Below, piece after piece: positions 25,163 through 32,424 of a DNA stretch of 64,000 nt. The notes under the pieces were generated by a model that did not search any database, was not told the origin of the DNA, and worked only from the letters and a program-made list of their open reading frames with translations. A program made the position numbers and the translations under genes. Source of the DNA: Bryobacterales bacterium (lineage in GTDB: Bacteria; Acidobacteriota; Terriglobia; Bryobacterales; Bryobacteraceae); the NCBI GenBank assembly GCA_003166865.1, contig PMUP01000050.1, positions 28,283 to 92,282 of the forward strand. Reading direction: 5' to 3'. Positions within the stretch are counted from its first letter, which is position 1. The number at the start of each line of letters is the position of its first letter.

Positions 25163-27151
25163 ATGCGCACCCCTCTCCTCGCCGCCTTGTTCGTCGGTAC
25201 GCTAGCTCTAGCCCAAACCGATCCCGGCCGCCGCGAATATGAAGCCCGCTGCTCGCGATGCCACGGCGCGGACGCCACCGGCGGAGAATCCGGCCCCAAC
25301 ATCCAAGCGCAAATCGCCTCGCGCAACGCTACTGAGTTAGCCGCGTTCCTTCGAGTCGGACGGCCCGCTGCTGGCATGCCCGCATTCGACCTGCCCGCCG
25401 GAGATATGACCAACCTGGTCGCGCATCTCCGCACCCTCGCACCCATGTCGCGCACCGCGCCGTCCGCCGTCGTTCGGAAGAAAATCCAACTCGCCACCGG
25501 CGAGACGCTCGAAGGCCAGGTCCTGAACCAGGGTCCGTTCGACCTTCAGCTCCGTACAGACGACAAGCAGATCCACCTGCTCCGCAACACGGGCGATCGT
25601 TATCGCCCGGTCACATCGCAAACCGATTGGCCCACCTACAATGGCGATCCCAGCGGCAACCGCTACACGAAGCTCACGCAAATCTACAAGACGAACGTCC
25701 GCACCCTCGCCCCGGCCTGGATCTTTCCGATGCCGAACGTCTCGCAGATCGAGAACACTCCAGTGGTGGTGGAAGGCATCATGTACGTGTCCGGCGCCAA
25801 CGAATGTTTCGCGCTTGACGCGGGCTCGGGGCGCCTGATCTGGCATTACCAGCGCGCGCGCACCAAAGGCATCGCGGGCAACGCGGCGTTCGGATTCAAT
25901 CGCGGCGTCGCGTGGGGTGGCGATCGCATCTTCATGCTCACTGACCATGCGCACCTCATCGCGCTCAATCGCTTCAACGGCGAACTGCTGTGGGAGACCG
26001 AAATGGCTGACTGGCATTTGAACTACAACGGCACGTCCGCGCCGCTGATCGCCGGCAATCTCGTGATCTCGGGTACCGCCGGCGGAGACGAAGGCGCGCG
26101 CGGTTTCCTGGCTGCCTACGATCAGTCCACCGGCAAAGAAGCCTGGCGATTCTGGACCGTGCCCCAGCCCGGCGAGCCCGGCTCTGAAACATGGACCGGC
26201 AAAGATGTTGAACACCGTTCCGGCGACACCTGGATGACTGGCACGTACGATCCCGAATCCGGCACCCTCTACTGGCCGGTTGGAAATCCCGGCCCCGACT
26301 TCGATGGCGGCGAACGCGCGGGTGACAACCTCTACACCGATTCGGTCCTGGCACTCGACGCCAAAACAGGCAAGCTCACATGGTATTTCCAGTTCACGCC
26401 GCACGACATTCACGATTGGGATGCCCAGGAGCCGCCCGTCCTGGTTGACACCAACTGGCAAGGCCAGCCGCGCAAACTGCTGCTGCAGGCCAATCGCAAC
26501 GGCTTCTTCTACGTGCTTGATCGAACGAACGGCCAGCTCCTGCTAGCGAAGCCGTTCTTGAAGAAGCTGAACTGGGCAGAAGGCATCGACAAAGATGGAC
26601 GTCCGATCTTGAAGACCATTCCAGAAATGGCCGGCGGAGAAACGTACGTCTGCCCCGGATTCCAAGGCGGAACCAATTGGTTTTCGACTTCGTTCAATCC
26701 AGGCACCGGCCTGTACTACTTCCAGGCCCTCGAGCGCTGCAATCTCTTTTCGAAGAATCACGGCGAGTGGCAAGCGGGAAAAGGCTACACGGGCGGCATC
26801 GCGCGGCCCGCGCCCGGCGAAACGTTCGAGAAAGTTCTGCGCGCCATCGACATTCAAACCGGCGAGATCGCCTGGGAGGTTCCACAATCGAGCGGCCCGG
26901 TGACCGCTTCAGCCGGCGTGCTCTCCACCGCGACGGGCTTGGTATTCTTCGGAGAAAACAGCGGCGCGTTCATGGCAGCAGATGCAACCACCGGCGCCAT
27001 CCTCTGGCAGTTTCCGACCAATCACGTGTGGAAAGCTTCGCCGATGACGTACGAGTTCGACCACAAACAATACGTTGCCGTTGCCGCGGGCATCGGCATC
27101 ATTGCGTTCGCGCTCCCTCTAACCGTGGGAGACCCGGGCCTACGCCCGTAA
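25163..27151 (+). CDS. PQQ-dependent dehydrogenase with N-terminal cytochrome c domain
   Basis: A 662-residue exported enzyme with a signal peptide (about 1-18). A c-type haem site CSRCH (30-34) and its downstream GMPAF region form an N-terminal cytochrome domain. The PQQ beta-propeller starts near DWPTYNGDPSGNRYTKL and carries the W-motif repeats (CFALDAGSGRLIWHYQ, GELLWETEMADW, TGKLTWYFQ, TGEIAWEVP, TGAILWQFP). Usual quinoproteins carry the haem at the C-terminus, so the N-terminal placement is notable. It oxidises an alcohol or sugar-like substrate in the periplasm and passes electrons to its own haem. Its last 53 bases overlap the convergent SMP-30 gene. Confidence 0.92.
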   Translation: MRTPLLAALFVGTLALAQTDPGRREYEARCSRCHGADATGGESGPNIQAQIASRNATELAAFLRVGRPAAGMPAFDLPAGDMTNLVAHLRTLAPMSRTAPSAVVRKKIQLATGETLEGQVLNQGPFDLQLRTDDKQIHLLRNTGDRYRPVTSQTDWPTYNGDPSGNRYTKLTQIYKTNVRTLAPAWIFPMPNVSQIENTPVVVEGIMYVSGANECFALDAGSGRLIWHYQRARTKGIAGNAAFGFNRGVAWGGDRIFMLTDHAHLIALNRFNGELLWETEMADWHLNYNGTSAPLIAGNLVISGTAGGDEGARGFLAAYDQSTGKEAWRFWTVPQPGEPGSETWTGKDVEHRSGDTWMTGTYDPESGTLYWPVGNPGPDFDGGERAGDNLYTDSVLALDAKTGKLTWYFQFTPHDIHDWDAQEPPVLVDTNWQGQPRKLLLQANRNGFFYVLDRTNGQLLLAKPFLKKLNWAEGIDKDGRPILKTIPEMAGGETYVCPGFQGGTNWFSTSFNPGTGLYYFQALERCNLFSKNHGEWQAGKGYTGGIARPAPGETFEKVLRAIDIQTGEIAWEVPQSSGPVTASAGVLSTATGLVFFGENSGAFMAADATTGAILWQFPTNHVWKASPMTYEFDHKQYVAVAAGIGIIAFALPLTVGDPGLRP

Positions 27152-28184
27152 CTTTCATCCGAATCCGAAACAAATGGGTACAGGCGGTGGTGTAAAGCGT
27201 CTTGCCATCGGCGTCACCGAATGCGAGATTTGTCGCAACAATGCGCGGTCTTGGTTCGGTTGCGATTTGCGGCATCTGCAGCGTGCCCAGATGCGTGCCC
27301 TCGGGCGAGGTGATCCAAATCTCGCTGCCGCGCACCGTCGAGTACACATTGCCTTTCTGGTCCACCTTGATGCCATCGATCCCTGCATCCAAAAACTTCA
27401 TCGGATTCGCCACTGTGTCGTCGGGCAGAACGTCATAACGCATCGTTTTCGATAGGCCCGCCGTTACATACAGGTGCTTTTCATCCGGCGAGAGCGCGAT
27501 GCCATTGGGCCCGTCGCCCGGGCTATCTTTGTCGCCGCCGAGCAGCGTCACCTTGCCGTCCTTGAGCAGAAAGAATCCGCTGTACGGCAGCTCCCGGTCG
27601 GGACTCTTCTCTGCGCCGCGCATGCCCCACACCGTGTCCGTGAAATAAAGCGCGCCGTCGGATTTCCCGACAATATCGTTCGGGCCGTTGAACCGCTTCC
27701 CTTGATAATGATCCGCCAAGACAGTCCGCGTGCCATCCTTCTCAAGGCGCACCACTGAGCGATCGGTCATGGCCGTGATGATCAGCCGGCCCAGCGCATC
27801 GAGTGTCAGCCCGTTCGAGCCGATCAGCAGAATCGCAACTCCGCCGCCGGACACGGTCTGCGCGCCCGCGTTCATGATGTCGCTCCCGGTATAGCCGCTC
27901 TTTTGCAAGAACACCGAAAGCGGCGCGTGCGGCGACCATCTATAAATCTCGTTGCCCGCGTTATCGCTGAACAAAAGGTATCCGTCGTCGCCGTGTTGCA
28001 CCCACACCGGGCCTTCGGTCAAACCGAAATGATCGCCGAGAGTCTCAAGCTTCGCATCGGGTGAAATGATGTCATCGAGAGCCGGATCCAGCTTGATGAT
28101 CTTGAACGGCCGCTCGCCCGGCGGTTGCGCATGCATCAAACAGCCGCACAGCAGCGCGACAACGTACGTTGAGAGCCGCTTCAT
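27099..28184 (-). CDS. SMP-30/gluconolactonase family protein, secreted
   Basis: A 361-residue six-bladed propeller with a signal peptide (to about residue 19). The family landmarks are the first-metal Glu in LTEGPVWV, the Asn in FNGPNDIVGKSDG, and the Asp in GPNGIALSPDEKHLYV. These are the divalent metal ligands of SMP-30 lactonases. A sugar lactone produced by an oxidase such as the neighbouring PQQ enzyme would be a fitting substrate, but this is inference. The C-terminus (LPRLEGARTQ) is read antisense to the last codons of the PQQ gene, an unusual 53-bp tail-to-tail coding overlap. Confidence 0.9.
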   Translation of the reverse strand: MKRLSTYVVALLCGCLMHAQPPGERPFKIIKLDPALDDIISPDAKLETLGDHFGLTEGPVWVQHGDDGYLLFSDNAGNEIYRWSPHAPLSVFLQKSGYTGSDIMNAGAQTVSGGGVAILLIGSNGLTLDALGRLIITAMTDRSVVRLEKDGTRTVLADHYQGKRFNGPNDIVGKSDGALYFTDTVWGMRGAEKSPDRELPYSGFFLLKDGKVTLLGGDKDSPGDGPNGIALSPDEKHLYVTAGLSKTMRYDVLPDDTVANPMKFLDAGIDGIKVDQKGNVYSTVRGSEIWITSPEGTHLGTLQMPQIATEPRPRIVATNLAFGDADGKTLYTTACTHLFRIRMKVTGVGPGLPRLEGARTQ

Positions 28185-28185
28185 G

Positions 28186-28728
28186 CTACTTCCGATCCGC
28201 GCTTTGCAACAGCGGATTGCTCCACTCCTTGGTCCGCACGTGCGTCCGCGATTTGATCCGCCATCCTTTCGCGGTCTTCACGTAAATGTCTTCGTAGCCG
28301 CCATCGCGATCGACGCTGCCGGGCCCCCTCTCTCCGAGCATGATCAGATAACATCGCCCGGTTGCCGTGCCTTCAGCGGCCGGCGTAATCACGATATCGC
28401 CCATCAAGTGAGTCCAACCGTTCCAAGGCATGCCCTTGCATCCTTTCGATCCGCCCCAGGATGCCGCCGCCAACTCATCGCGCCCTTTCGCCCGCTGGAC
28501 TCCGCCCTTCTTGAACCCATCATCAGAGTATTTATCGATAAACACTCCATCCGTGGTGTACAAATCCGCGTAGTCGTATCCGTTGTTGGTGCAGGTATCG
28601 ATGTCCTGACCGTACTTATTCACCAACTGCTGGATCTCGATGTAATCCAGCGCCGTCAAGGTCGTTGCCTTCTTCTCTTGCGCGTACGCCGGCGCAAGAG
28701 CCAACGCCAACCATATCCATTTCCGCAT
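28186..28728 (-). CDS. Secreted SnoaL/NTF2-like protein
   Basis: The start at ATG 28728 is supported by AAGGAGAACACA just upstream and gives a signal peptide (to about residue 17, AYAQ). The open frame extends upstream without signals. The 180-residue product has the NTF2-like layout: LDYIEIQQLVNKYGQDIDT, DYADLYTTDGVFI, GRCYLIMLGERG, YEDIYVKTAKGWRIKSRTH. SnoaL-like proteins are small cone-fold enzymes or binding proteins for aromatic or polyketide-like compounds; no substrate is evident. It ends one base after the SMP-30 start, so the two are likely one transcript. Confidence 0.88.
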   Translation of the reverse strand: MRKWIWLALALAPAYAQEKKATTLTALDYIEIQQLVNKYGQDIDTCTNNGYDYADLYTTDGVFIDKYSDDGFKKGGVQRAKGRDELAAASWGGSKGCKGMPWNGWTHLMGDIVITPAAEGTATGRCYLIMLGERGPGSVDRDGGYEDIYVKTAKGWRIKSRTHVRTKEWSNPLLQSADRK

Positions 28729-28753
28729 TGTGTTCTCCTTCCGCGCTTCAGTA

Positions 28754-28759
28754 TATAAT
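28754..28759 (+). promoter_or_regulatory. Consensus -10 TATAAT; supports a TTG start
   Basis: TATAAT lies only three bases before an in-frame ATG at 28762, too close for that ATG to sit on a transcript started here. It suits a start downstream, at TTG 28780, which has GGAG (28768-28771) eight bases before it. No good -35 is visible. Confidence 0.45.
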
Positions 28760-28779
28760 CGATGCCCGGAGACACTCAC

Positions 28780-29748
28780 TTGATCAAACACTGGATCACC
28801 GCCGTTTCCATGTTCGCCGCGCTCTCCGGCGTTGCATTTGCCGAGTCGAAACATTGCGATCGCGCGTGCATGATTGCGCTCACCGACCAGTATCTCGTCG
28901 CGCTGGTACAGCACGATCCGTCGGGCCTTCCGTTGTCCAAAGGGGCGCGATTCACCGAGAACACCGCGGAAATCCGCATCGGCGATGGCCTGTGGGTTGG
29001 CGCTTCCGAAGCTCCCACCACCTTCAAGATCTACGCCGTCGATCCCGCGTCCAACCAAGTCGGCTTCTATGGCGTGATGAAGGAAAATGACCGGCCGCTG
29101 ATCATCGCATTGCGTCTCAAAGTGGTGGATGGCGAGATCACCGAGATCGAGCACGTGTTAGCGCGCAATCTCCGCGCCGACCGGATGCAGAATTTGATCA
29201 CTCCGCGAGCCGCGCTCCTGGCTGACGTTCCGGTCTCAGAGCGCACTTCGCGTGAAGACATGATCGACGCGGCCAATCGGTATTTCGAATCCATCGAACA
29301 CGGCAACGGCGAGATCGCTCCGTTCGCCGAAGACTGCGAGCGGCACGAGAACGGCGGCCAAACCACGCACAACGCGACGCCCGTGCCCTGGCCGGTTCCG
29401 ATGGGCTCGCCCGAAGCCGATCATGCCATGGCCGTGCTCGGCACTTTAACCTGCACGGCGCAAATCAACAGCCAGATTCTGAGCTTCATCACGCGTCTTT
29501 GGCCGCGCAGGCTGGGGCTGGTCGACGAAGAAAAGGGGCTGGTCTATGCGTTCCCGATGTTCCAACATCGGGGCGCCGTGCATACCATCAAGATCCTCGG
29601 CGTCCCCGGAGTCGACACCATCCCGATGAACGGCGGCACGTCCAATCTGCAAGCGGGCGAGATCTTCAAGATCCGCGGCGGCAAGATTCACGAGATCGAA
29701 GCGATGGGAGCCAGCCTGCCCTACGGAACCAAAAGCGGCTGGGAGTGA
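28780..29748 (+). CDS. Secreted hypothetical protein, paralogue of 37097-37954
   Basis: TTG 28780 is preferred over ATG 28762 because of the ribosome binding site and the -10 placement. The product (about 322 residues) has a signal peptide and the motif CDRACM followed by LTDQYLVALVQHDPSGLPL and a FTENTAEIRIGDGLW block. It has a middle NTF2-like region (MIDAANRYFESIEHGNGEIA) and ends KSGWE. The product of 37097-37954 has the same order of motifs, including CDRECL, HDPSALPL, GDGLW and the SGWE end. Function unknown; probably periplasmic. It is convergent with and overlaps the hydrolase gene by 28 bp. Confidence 0.8.
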   Translation: MIKHWITAVSMFAALSGVAFAESKHCDRACMIALTDQYLVALVQHDPSGLPLSKGARFTENTAEIRIGDGLWVGASEAPTTFKIYAVDPASNQVGFYGVMKENDRPLIIALRLKVVDGEITEIEHVLARNLRADRMQNLITPRAALLADVPVSERTSREDMIDAANRYFESIEHGNGEIAPFAEDCERHENGGQTTHNATPVPWPVPMGSPEADHAMAVLGTLTCTAQINSQILSFITRLWPRRLGLVDEEKGLVYAFPMFQHRGAVHTIKILGVPGVDTIPMNGGTSNLQAGEIFKIRGGKIHEIEAMGASLPYGTKSGWE

Positions 29749-30536
29749 GTCCCCACGATCTCCAGGATTTTGTTGGCGAAGAAGTCGGGGGCGTCCAACA
29801 TCGCGCCATGGCCTTGGCCCTCGAGAACGATCATCTGGCAACCTGGAATGGCATCGCGCACAAAAAACGCAGCGTCGCGGAGAAGACCGGTGGTCACACT
29901 GCCCAGCAGCACCGTGGTCGGAGTCTTCCAGTTCGCGAGGCGCTCGACCGACGGGCGATAAGTGTTTACGGCGCGCGCCTCGCGCGGCAAGGTGGGAGAA
30001 ATCTGAAGTATGATCGGCCAGATCGGCGAGGATTGCATCTTCGTAATGCGATCTGGAGGCACTCGAACCTGATCGCGTAAAAACGTGGTTACAAGCTGTT
30101 CGCGATCGCCGGCTTCCAAAGCTCGCACCATGTTTGCGACAATCCCTGGGTCGCCTGGCTTCGATGGGACGGGCGGTTCATAGAGGATCAAATGGCAAAC
30201 CGTCTTCAGCCGGTCCAAAGCGTCCAGCGACGCGAGCGCTCCATAGGAATGAGCCAAGATAATTACCTGGCCACCGATTGCCTCAACAGCACTCGCAATG
30301 TCCTCAGCCTCGTTTACGATCGAATATTCTTTCGCATCGCCGCTTGGCGCGCGTCCGCGCCGATCCATGGCGTAGACCGTGAAGTGCTCCGCGAGTTTCG
30401 GCAGCACAGCTCCCCAGGAGAGTGACCCGTTGAGAAGAGAACCGTGAATCAGCAGCAGCGCTGGACCCGACCCGACCTTTTGAACGGATATGGCGACGCC
30501 GTCGCGTGATCGTACTTCGAACCGTTCAGTTGCCAT
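29721..30536 (-). CDS. Alpha/beta hydrolase
   Basis: A 271-residue cytoplasmic hydrolase. LLIHGSLLNG provides the oxyanion-hole region, AHSYGALASL the nucleophile Ser, and the final LEGQGHGAMLDAP the catalytic His; an acid lies in between. No signal peptide. It is the last gene of the DUF1549-DUF1501-cytochrome operon, starting at the base where the cytochrome/HhH gene stops. An esterase, lactonase or haloperoxidase-like role is possible. Its 3' end overlaps the convergent gene ending at 29748. Confidence 0.9.
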   Translation of the reverse strand: MATERFEVRSRDGVAISVQKVGSGPALLLIHGSLLNGSLSWGAVLPKLAEHFTVYAMDRRGRAPSGDAKEYSIVNEAEDIASAVEAIGGQVIILAHSYGALASLDALDRLKTVCHLILYEPPVPSKPGDPGIVANMVRALEAGDREQLVTTFLRDQVRVPPDRITKMQSSPIWPIILQISPTLPREARAVNTYRPSVERLANWKTPTTVLLGSVTTGLLRDAAFFVRDAIPGCQMIVLEGQGHGAMLDAPDFFANKILEIVGTHSQPLLVP

Positions 30537-30985
30537 CAGAATTCCAGAAGGTCCTTCTTCGATTCTATTTTGACCGCGTCCAGCCCCGGGACCTTTTTCA
30601 GATCATCCAACGTTTTGAAGTTGCCCTTGGCCTCGCGATATTGGACAATCGCTTCCGATTCCTTGGCCGTCAACTCAAGACCTGTCTCCAGATCCAACGC
30701 CCGAGCTTTGTTCACGTTGATCCTGACAATCGGAAAATTCTTCGCGAGGTAAGCGACAATCGTGTCGACGTCCGACTCCGTAACGTCGGTGTCTTCCTGC
30801 AGCATCTCAGTCACCTTCGATTGCCACCATTGCTTGCTGCCCTGCTTACCGATCACGGCATCGGGTGTGTGGCACCGGCTGCACACTGACTGGAATGTTT
30901 CTTTGCCGGGACCGTCAGGCAGAGTCTGGGCGCACGCGCCACACGCTATCAGGCACAGAAGGTATCGCGAAAGCTTTACGCCCAC
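30536..30985 (-). CDS. Exported cytochrome c-type domain fused to ComEA-like HhH domain
   Basis: A 149-residue protein from GTG 30985 with a signal peptide (to about 20). The first half has one haem motif CSRCH (35-39) followed by the WWxxKVTEML helix of small c-type domains. The second half (about 88-149) is a ComEA-like helix-hairpin-helix: INVNKARALDLETGLELTA, AIVQYREAKGNFKTLDDL, VPGLDAVKI. ComEA binds DNA at the cell surface; joining it to a haem domain is uncommon. It overlaps the DUF1501 gene by ten bases and the hydrolase by one base, so it belongs to that operon. Function unknown. Confidence 0.82.
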   Translation of the reverse strand: MGVKLSRYLLCLIACGACAQTLPDGPGKETFQSVCSRCHTPDAVIGKQGSKQWWQSKVTEMLQEDTDVTESDVDTIVAYLAKNFPIVRINVNKARALDLETGLELTAKESEAIVQYREAKGNFKTLDDLKKVPGLDAVKIESKKDLLEF

Positions 30986-32418
30986 AGCTTGTCGATCAAC
31001 GCTCCCGCGGTGCCGGTGGGCCGCTCGGCGCGACCGTTGTGCATGTACGTCGTGCGCAGGTGATCCAGGCCCAGCAGATAGAGGATGGACGCGTGAATGT
31101 CGTGAACGTGATGCGGCTCGTCGACCGCGCGCAGCCCGATCTCATCGGTGGTGCCGATGGCCTGGCCGCCCTTCACGCCGCCGCCCGCCATCCAAATGGT
31201 GAAGCCCCACGGATTGTGATCGCGCCCGGCCTTCTCATCATTCGGGCTGCCTTGCACGAACGGTGTGCGCCCGAATTCCCCGCCCCACACCACCAGCGTG
31301 TCCTTCAACATCCCGCGAGCTTTCAGATCGGTCAGCAAACCAGCGACCGGCTTGTCAGCCGACTTGCAATTTTCCGTGTGATTCGCTTCCAGACTGCTAT
31401 GCGCGTCCCAACGCGACCCCGAGCCGCTGTAGCATTCGACAAAGCGAACGCCGCGTTCCACCAGTCTACGCGCCATCAGAAGGTTGGTTCCATACACCGA
31501 GGTGGCCGGATCGTCCAGGCCGTACAGCTTCTTGGTGGCCTCGGATTCGGAACTCAGATCCACGGCTTCCGGAGCGGACGACTGCATGCGATACGCGAGT
31601 TCATACGACCGCGTACGAGCATCCAGTTCGGTATCGTCTTGTTTGTCGCGGCCAAACCGGTCGTTGATGGCTTGCAGGAATTCCAGCTTGTTGCGCTCTT
31701 GCGCGTCGGTCATGCCGGTAGGCGGCCTCAAATTCAAGATCGGCGTGTCGCCCTTGCGGAACAGCGTGCCTTGATAGGTGGCGGGCAGAAAGCCGGAGCT
31801 GTAGTTCTGGACGCCGCCCAAAATCTCCTTGTCGTCCTGCATGACGACGAACGTCGGCAGGTTTTGATTCGCGCTACCCAAACCGTAGGTGACCCACGCG
31901 CCCATCGACGGACGGCCAGCCAGAATTTCGCCGGTATTCATTTGGCAGACGGCTCCCACGTGGTTGACGCCATCGGCGGTGCACGAACGCAGCACAGCGA
32001 TCTCGTCCATGTGCTCGGCGATATTCGGCAGCCAATCGGAAACCCAAAGGCCGCTCTCACCGTACTGCTTGAACTTGTGGCGCGTGGGATAGAGCCCGTT
32101 ATGCGTGGTGCCGAAAGCGCTTTGCAATGTTTCCGGATGGTACGAGGGCGGCACTGGCTGCCCGGAATATTTCTCCAGCGCGGGCTTGGGGTCGAACAAG
32201 TCCACGTGGCTCGGCGCGCCTTCCATGAAGCACCAGATGATGGACTTGGCGCGAGGCGTGACGTGCGGTTTCTTGGGAGCCAGCGGGTCGACCGAAGCAG
32301 CGTAGCCATCCTGATCGAGCATGGCGGCGAGCGCGATGGCTGCCAGACCGCTACCGGCCTGGGTAAAAAATTCCCTGCGATTGGTGACGTTCCAATGATG
32401 CTTGAGCTTGTCTAACAT
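30976..32418 (-). CDS. DUF1501 protein with Tat-like signal
   Basis: A 480-residue protein. The N-terminus has NRREFFTQAGSGLAAIALAA, a twin-arginine-like signal. The body matches DUF1501, a sulfatase-like fold: IWCFMEGAPSHVDLFDPKP, FKQYGESGLWVSDWLPNIAEH, VLRSCTADGVNHVGA, VVWGGEFGRTPF and GRDHNPWGFTIWMAGGG. It lies six bases downstream of the DUF1549/DUF1553 gene, its constant partner in Planctomycetes and Acidobacteria. The pair is thought to work outside the cytoplasm on complex polymers; there is no firm biochemical assignment I can cite. Second gene of a four-gene operon. Confidence 0.93.
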   Translation of the reverse strand: MLDKLKHHWNVTNRREFFTQAGSGLAAIALAAMLDQDGYAASVDPLAPKKPHVTPRAKSIIWCFMEGAPSHVDLFDPKPALEKYSGQPVPPSYHPETLQSAFGTTHNGLYPTRHKFKQYGESGLWVSDWLPNIAEHMDEIAVLRSCTADGVNHVGAVCQMNTGEILAGRPSMGAWVTYGLGSANQNLPTFVVMQDDKEILGGVQNYSSGFLPATYQGTLFRKGDTPILNLRPPTGMTDAQERNKLEFLQAINDRFGRDKQDDTELDARTRSYELAYRMQSSAPEAVDLSSESEATKKLYGLDDPATSVYGTNLLMARRLVERGVRFVECYSGSGSRWDAHSSLEANHTENCKSADKPVAGLLTDLKARGMLKDTLVVWGGEFGRTPFVQGSPNDEKAGRDHNPWGFTIWMAGGGVKGGQAIGTTDEIGLRAVDEPHHVHDIHASILYLLGLDHLRTTYMHNGRAERPTGTAGALIDKLWA

Positions 32419-32424
32419 GACCCC

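Noticed and set aside
28729-29154. Upstream extension of the SnoaL-like gene
   Set aside because: Antisense to a secreted-protein gene; the ATG at 28728 has a good ribosome binding site and signal peptide.
30865-32415. 516-codon plus-strand frame
   Set aside because: Entirely antisense to DUF1501; typical high-GC shadow with no domain.
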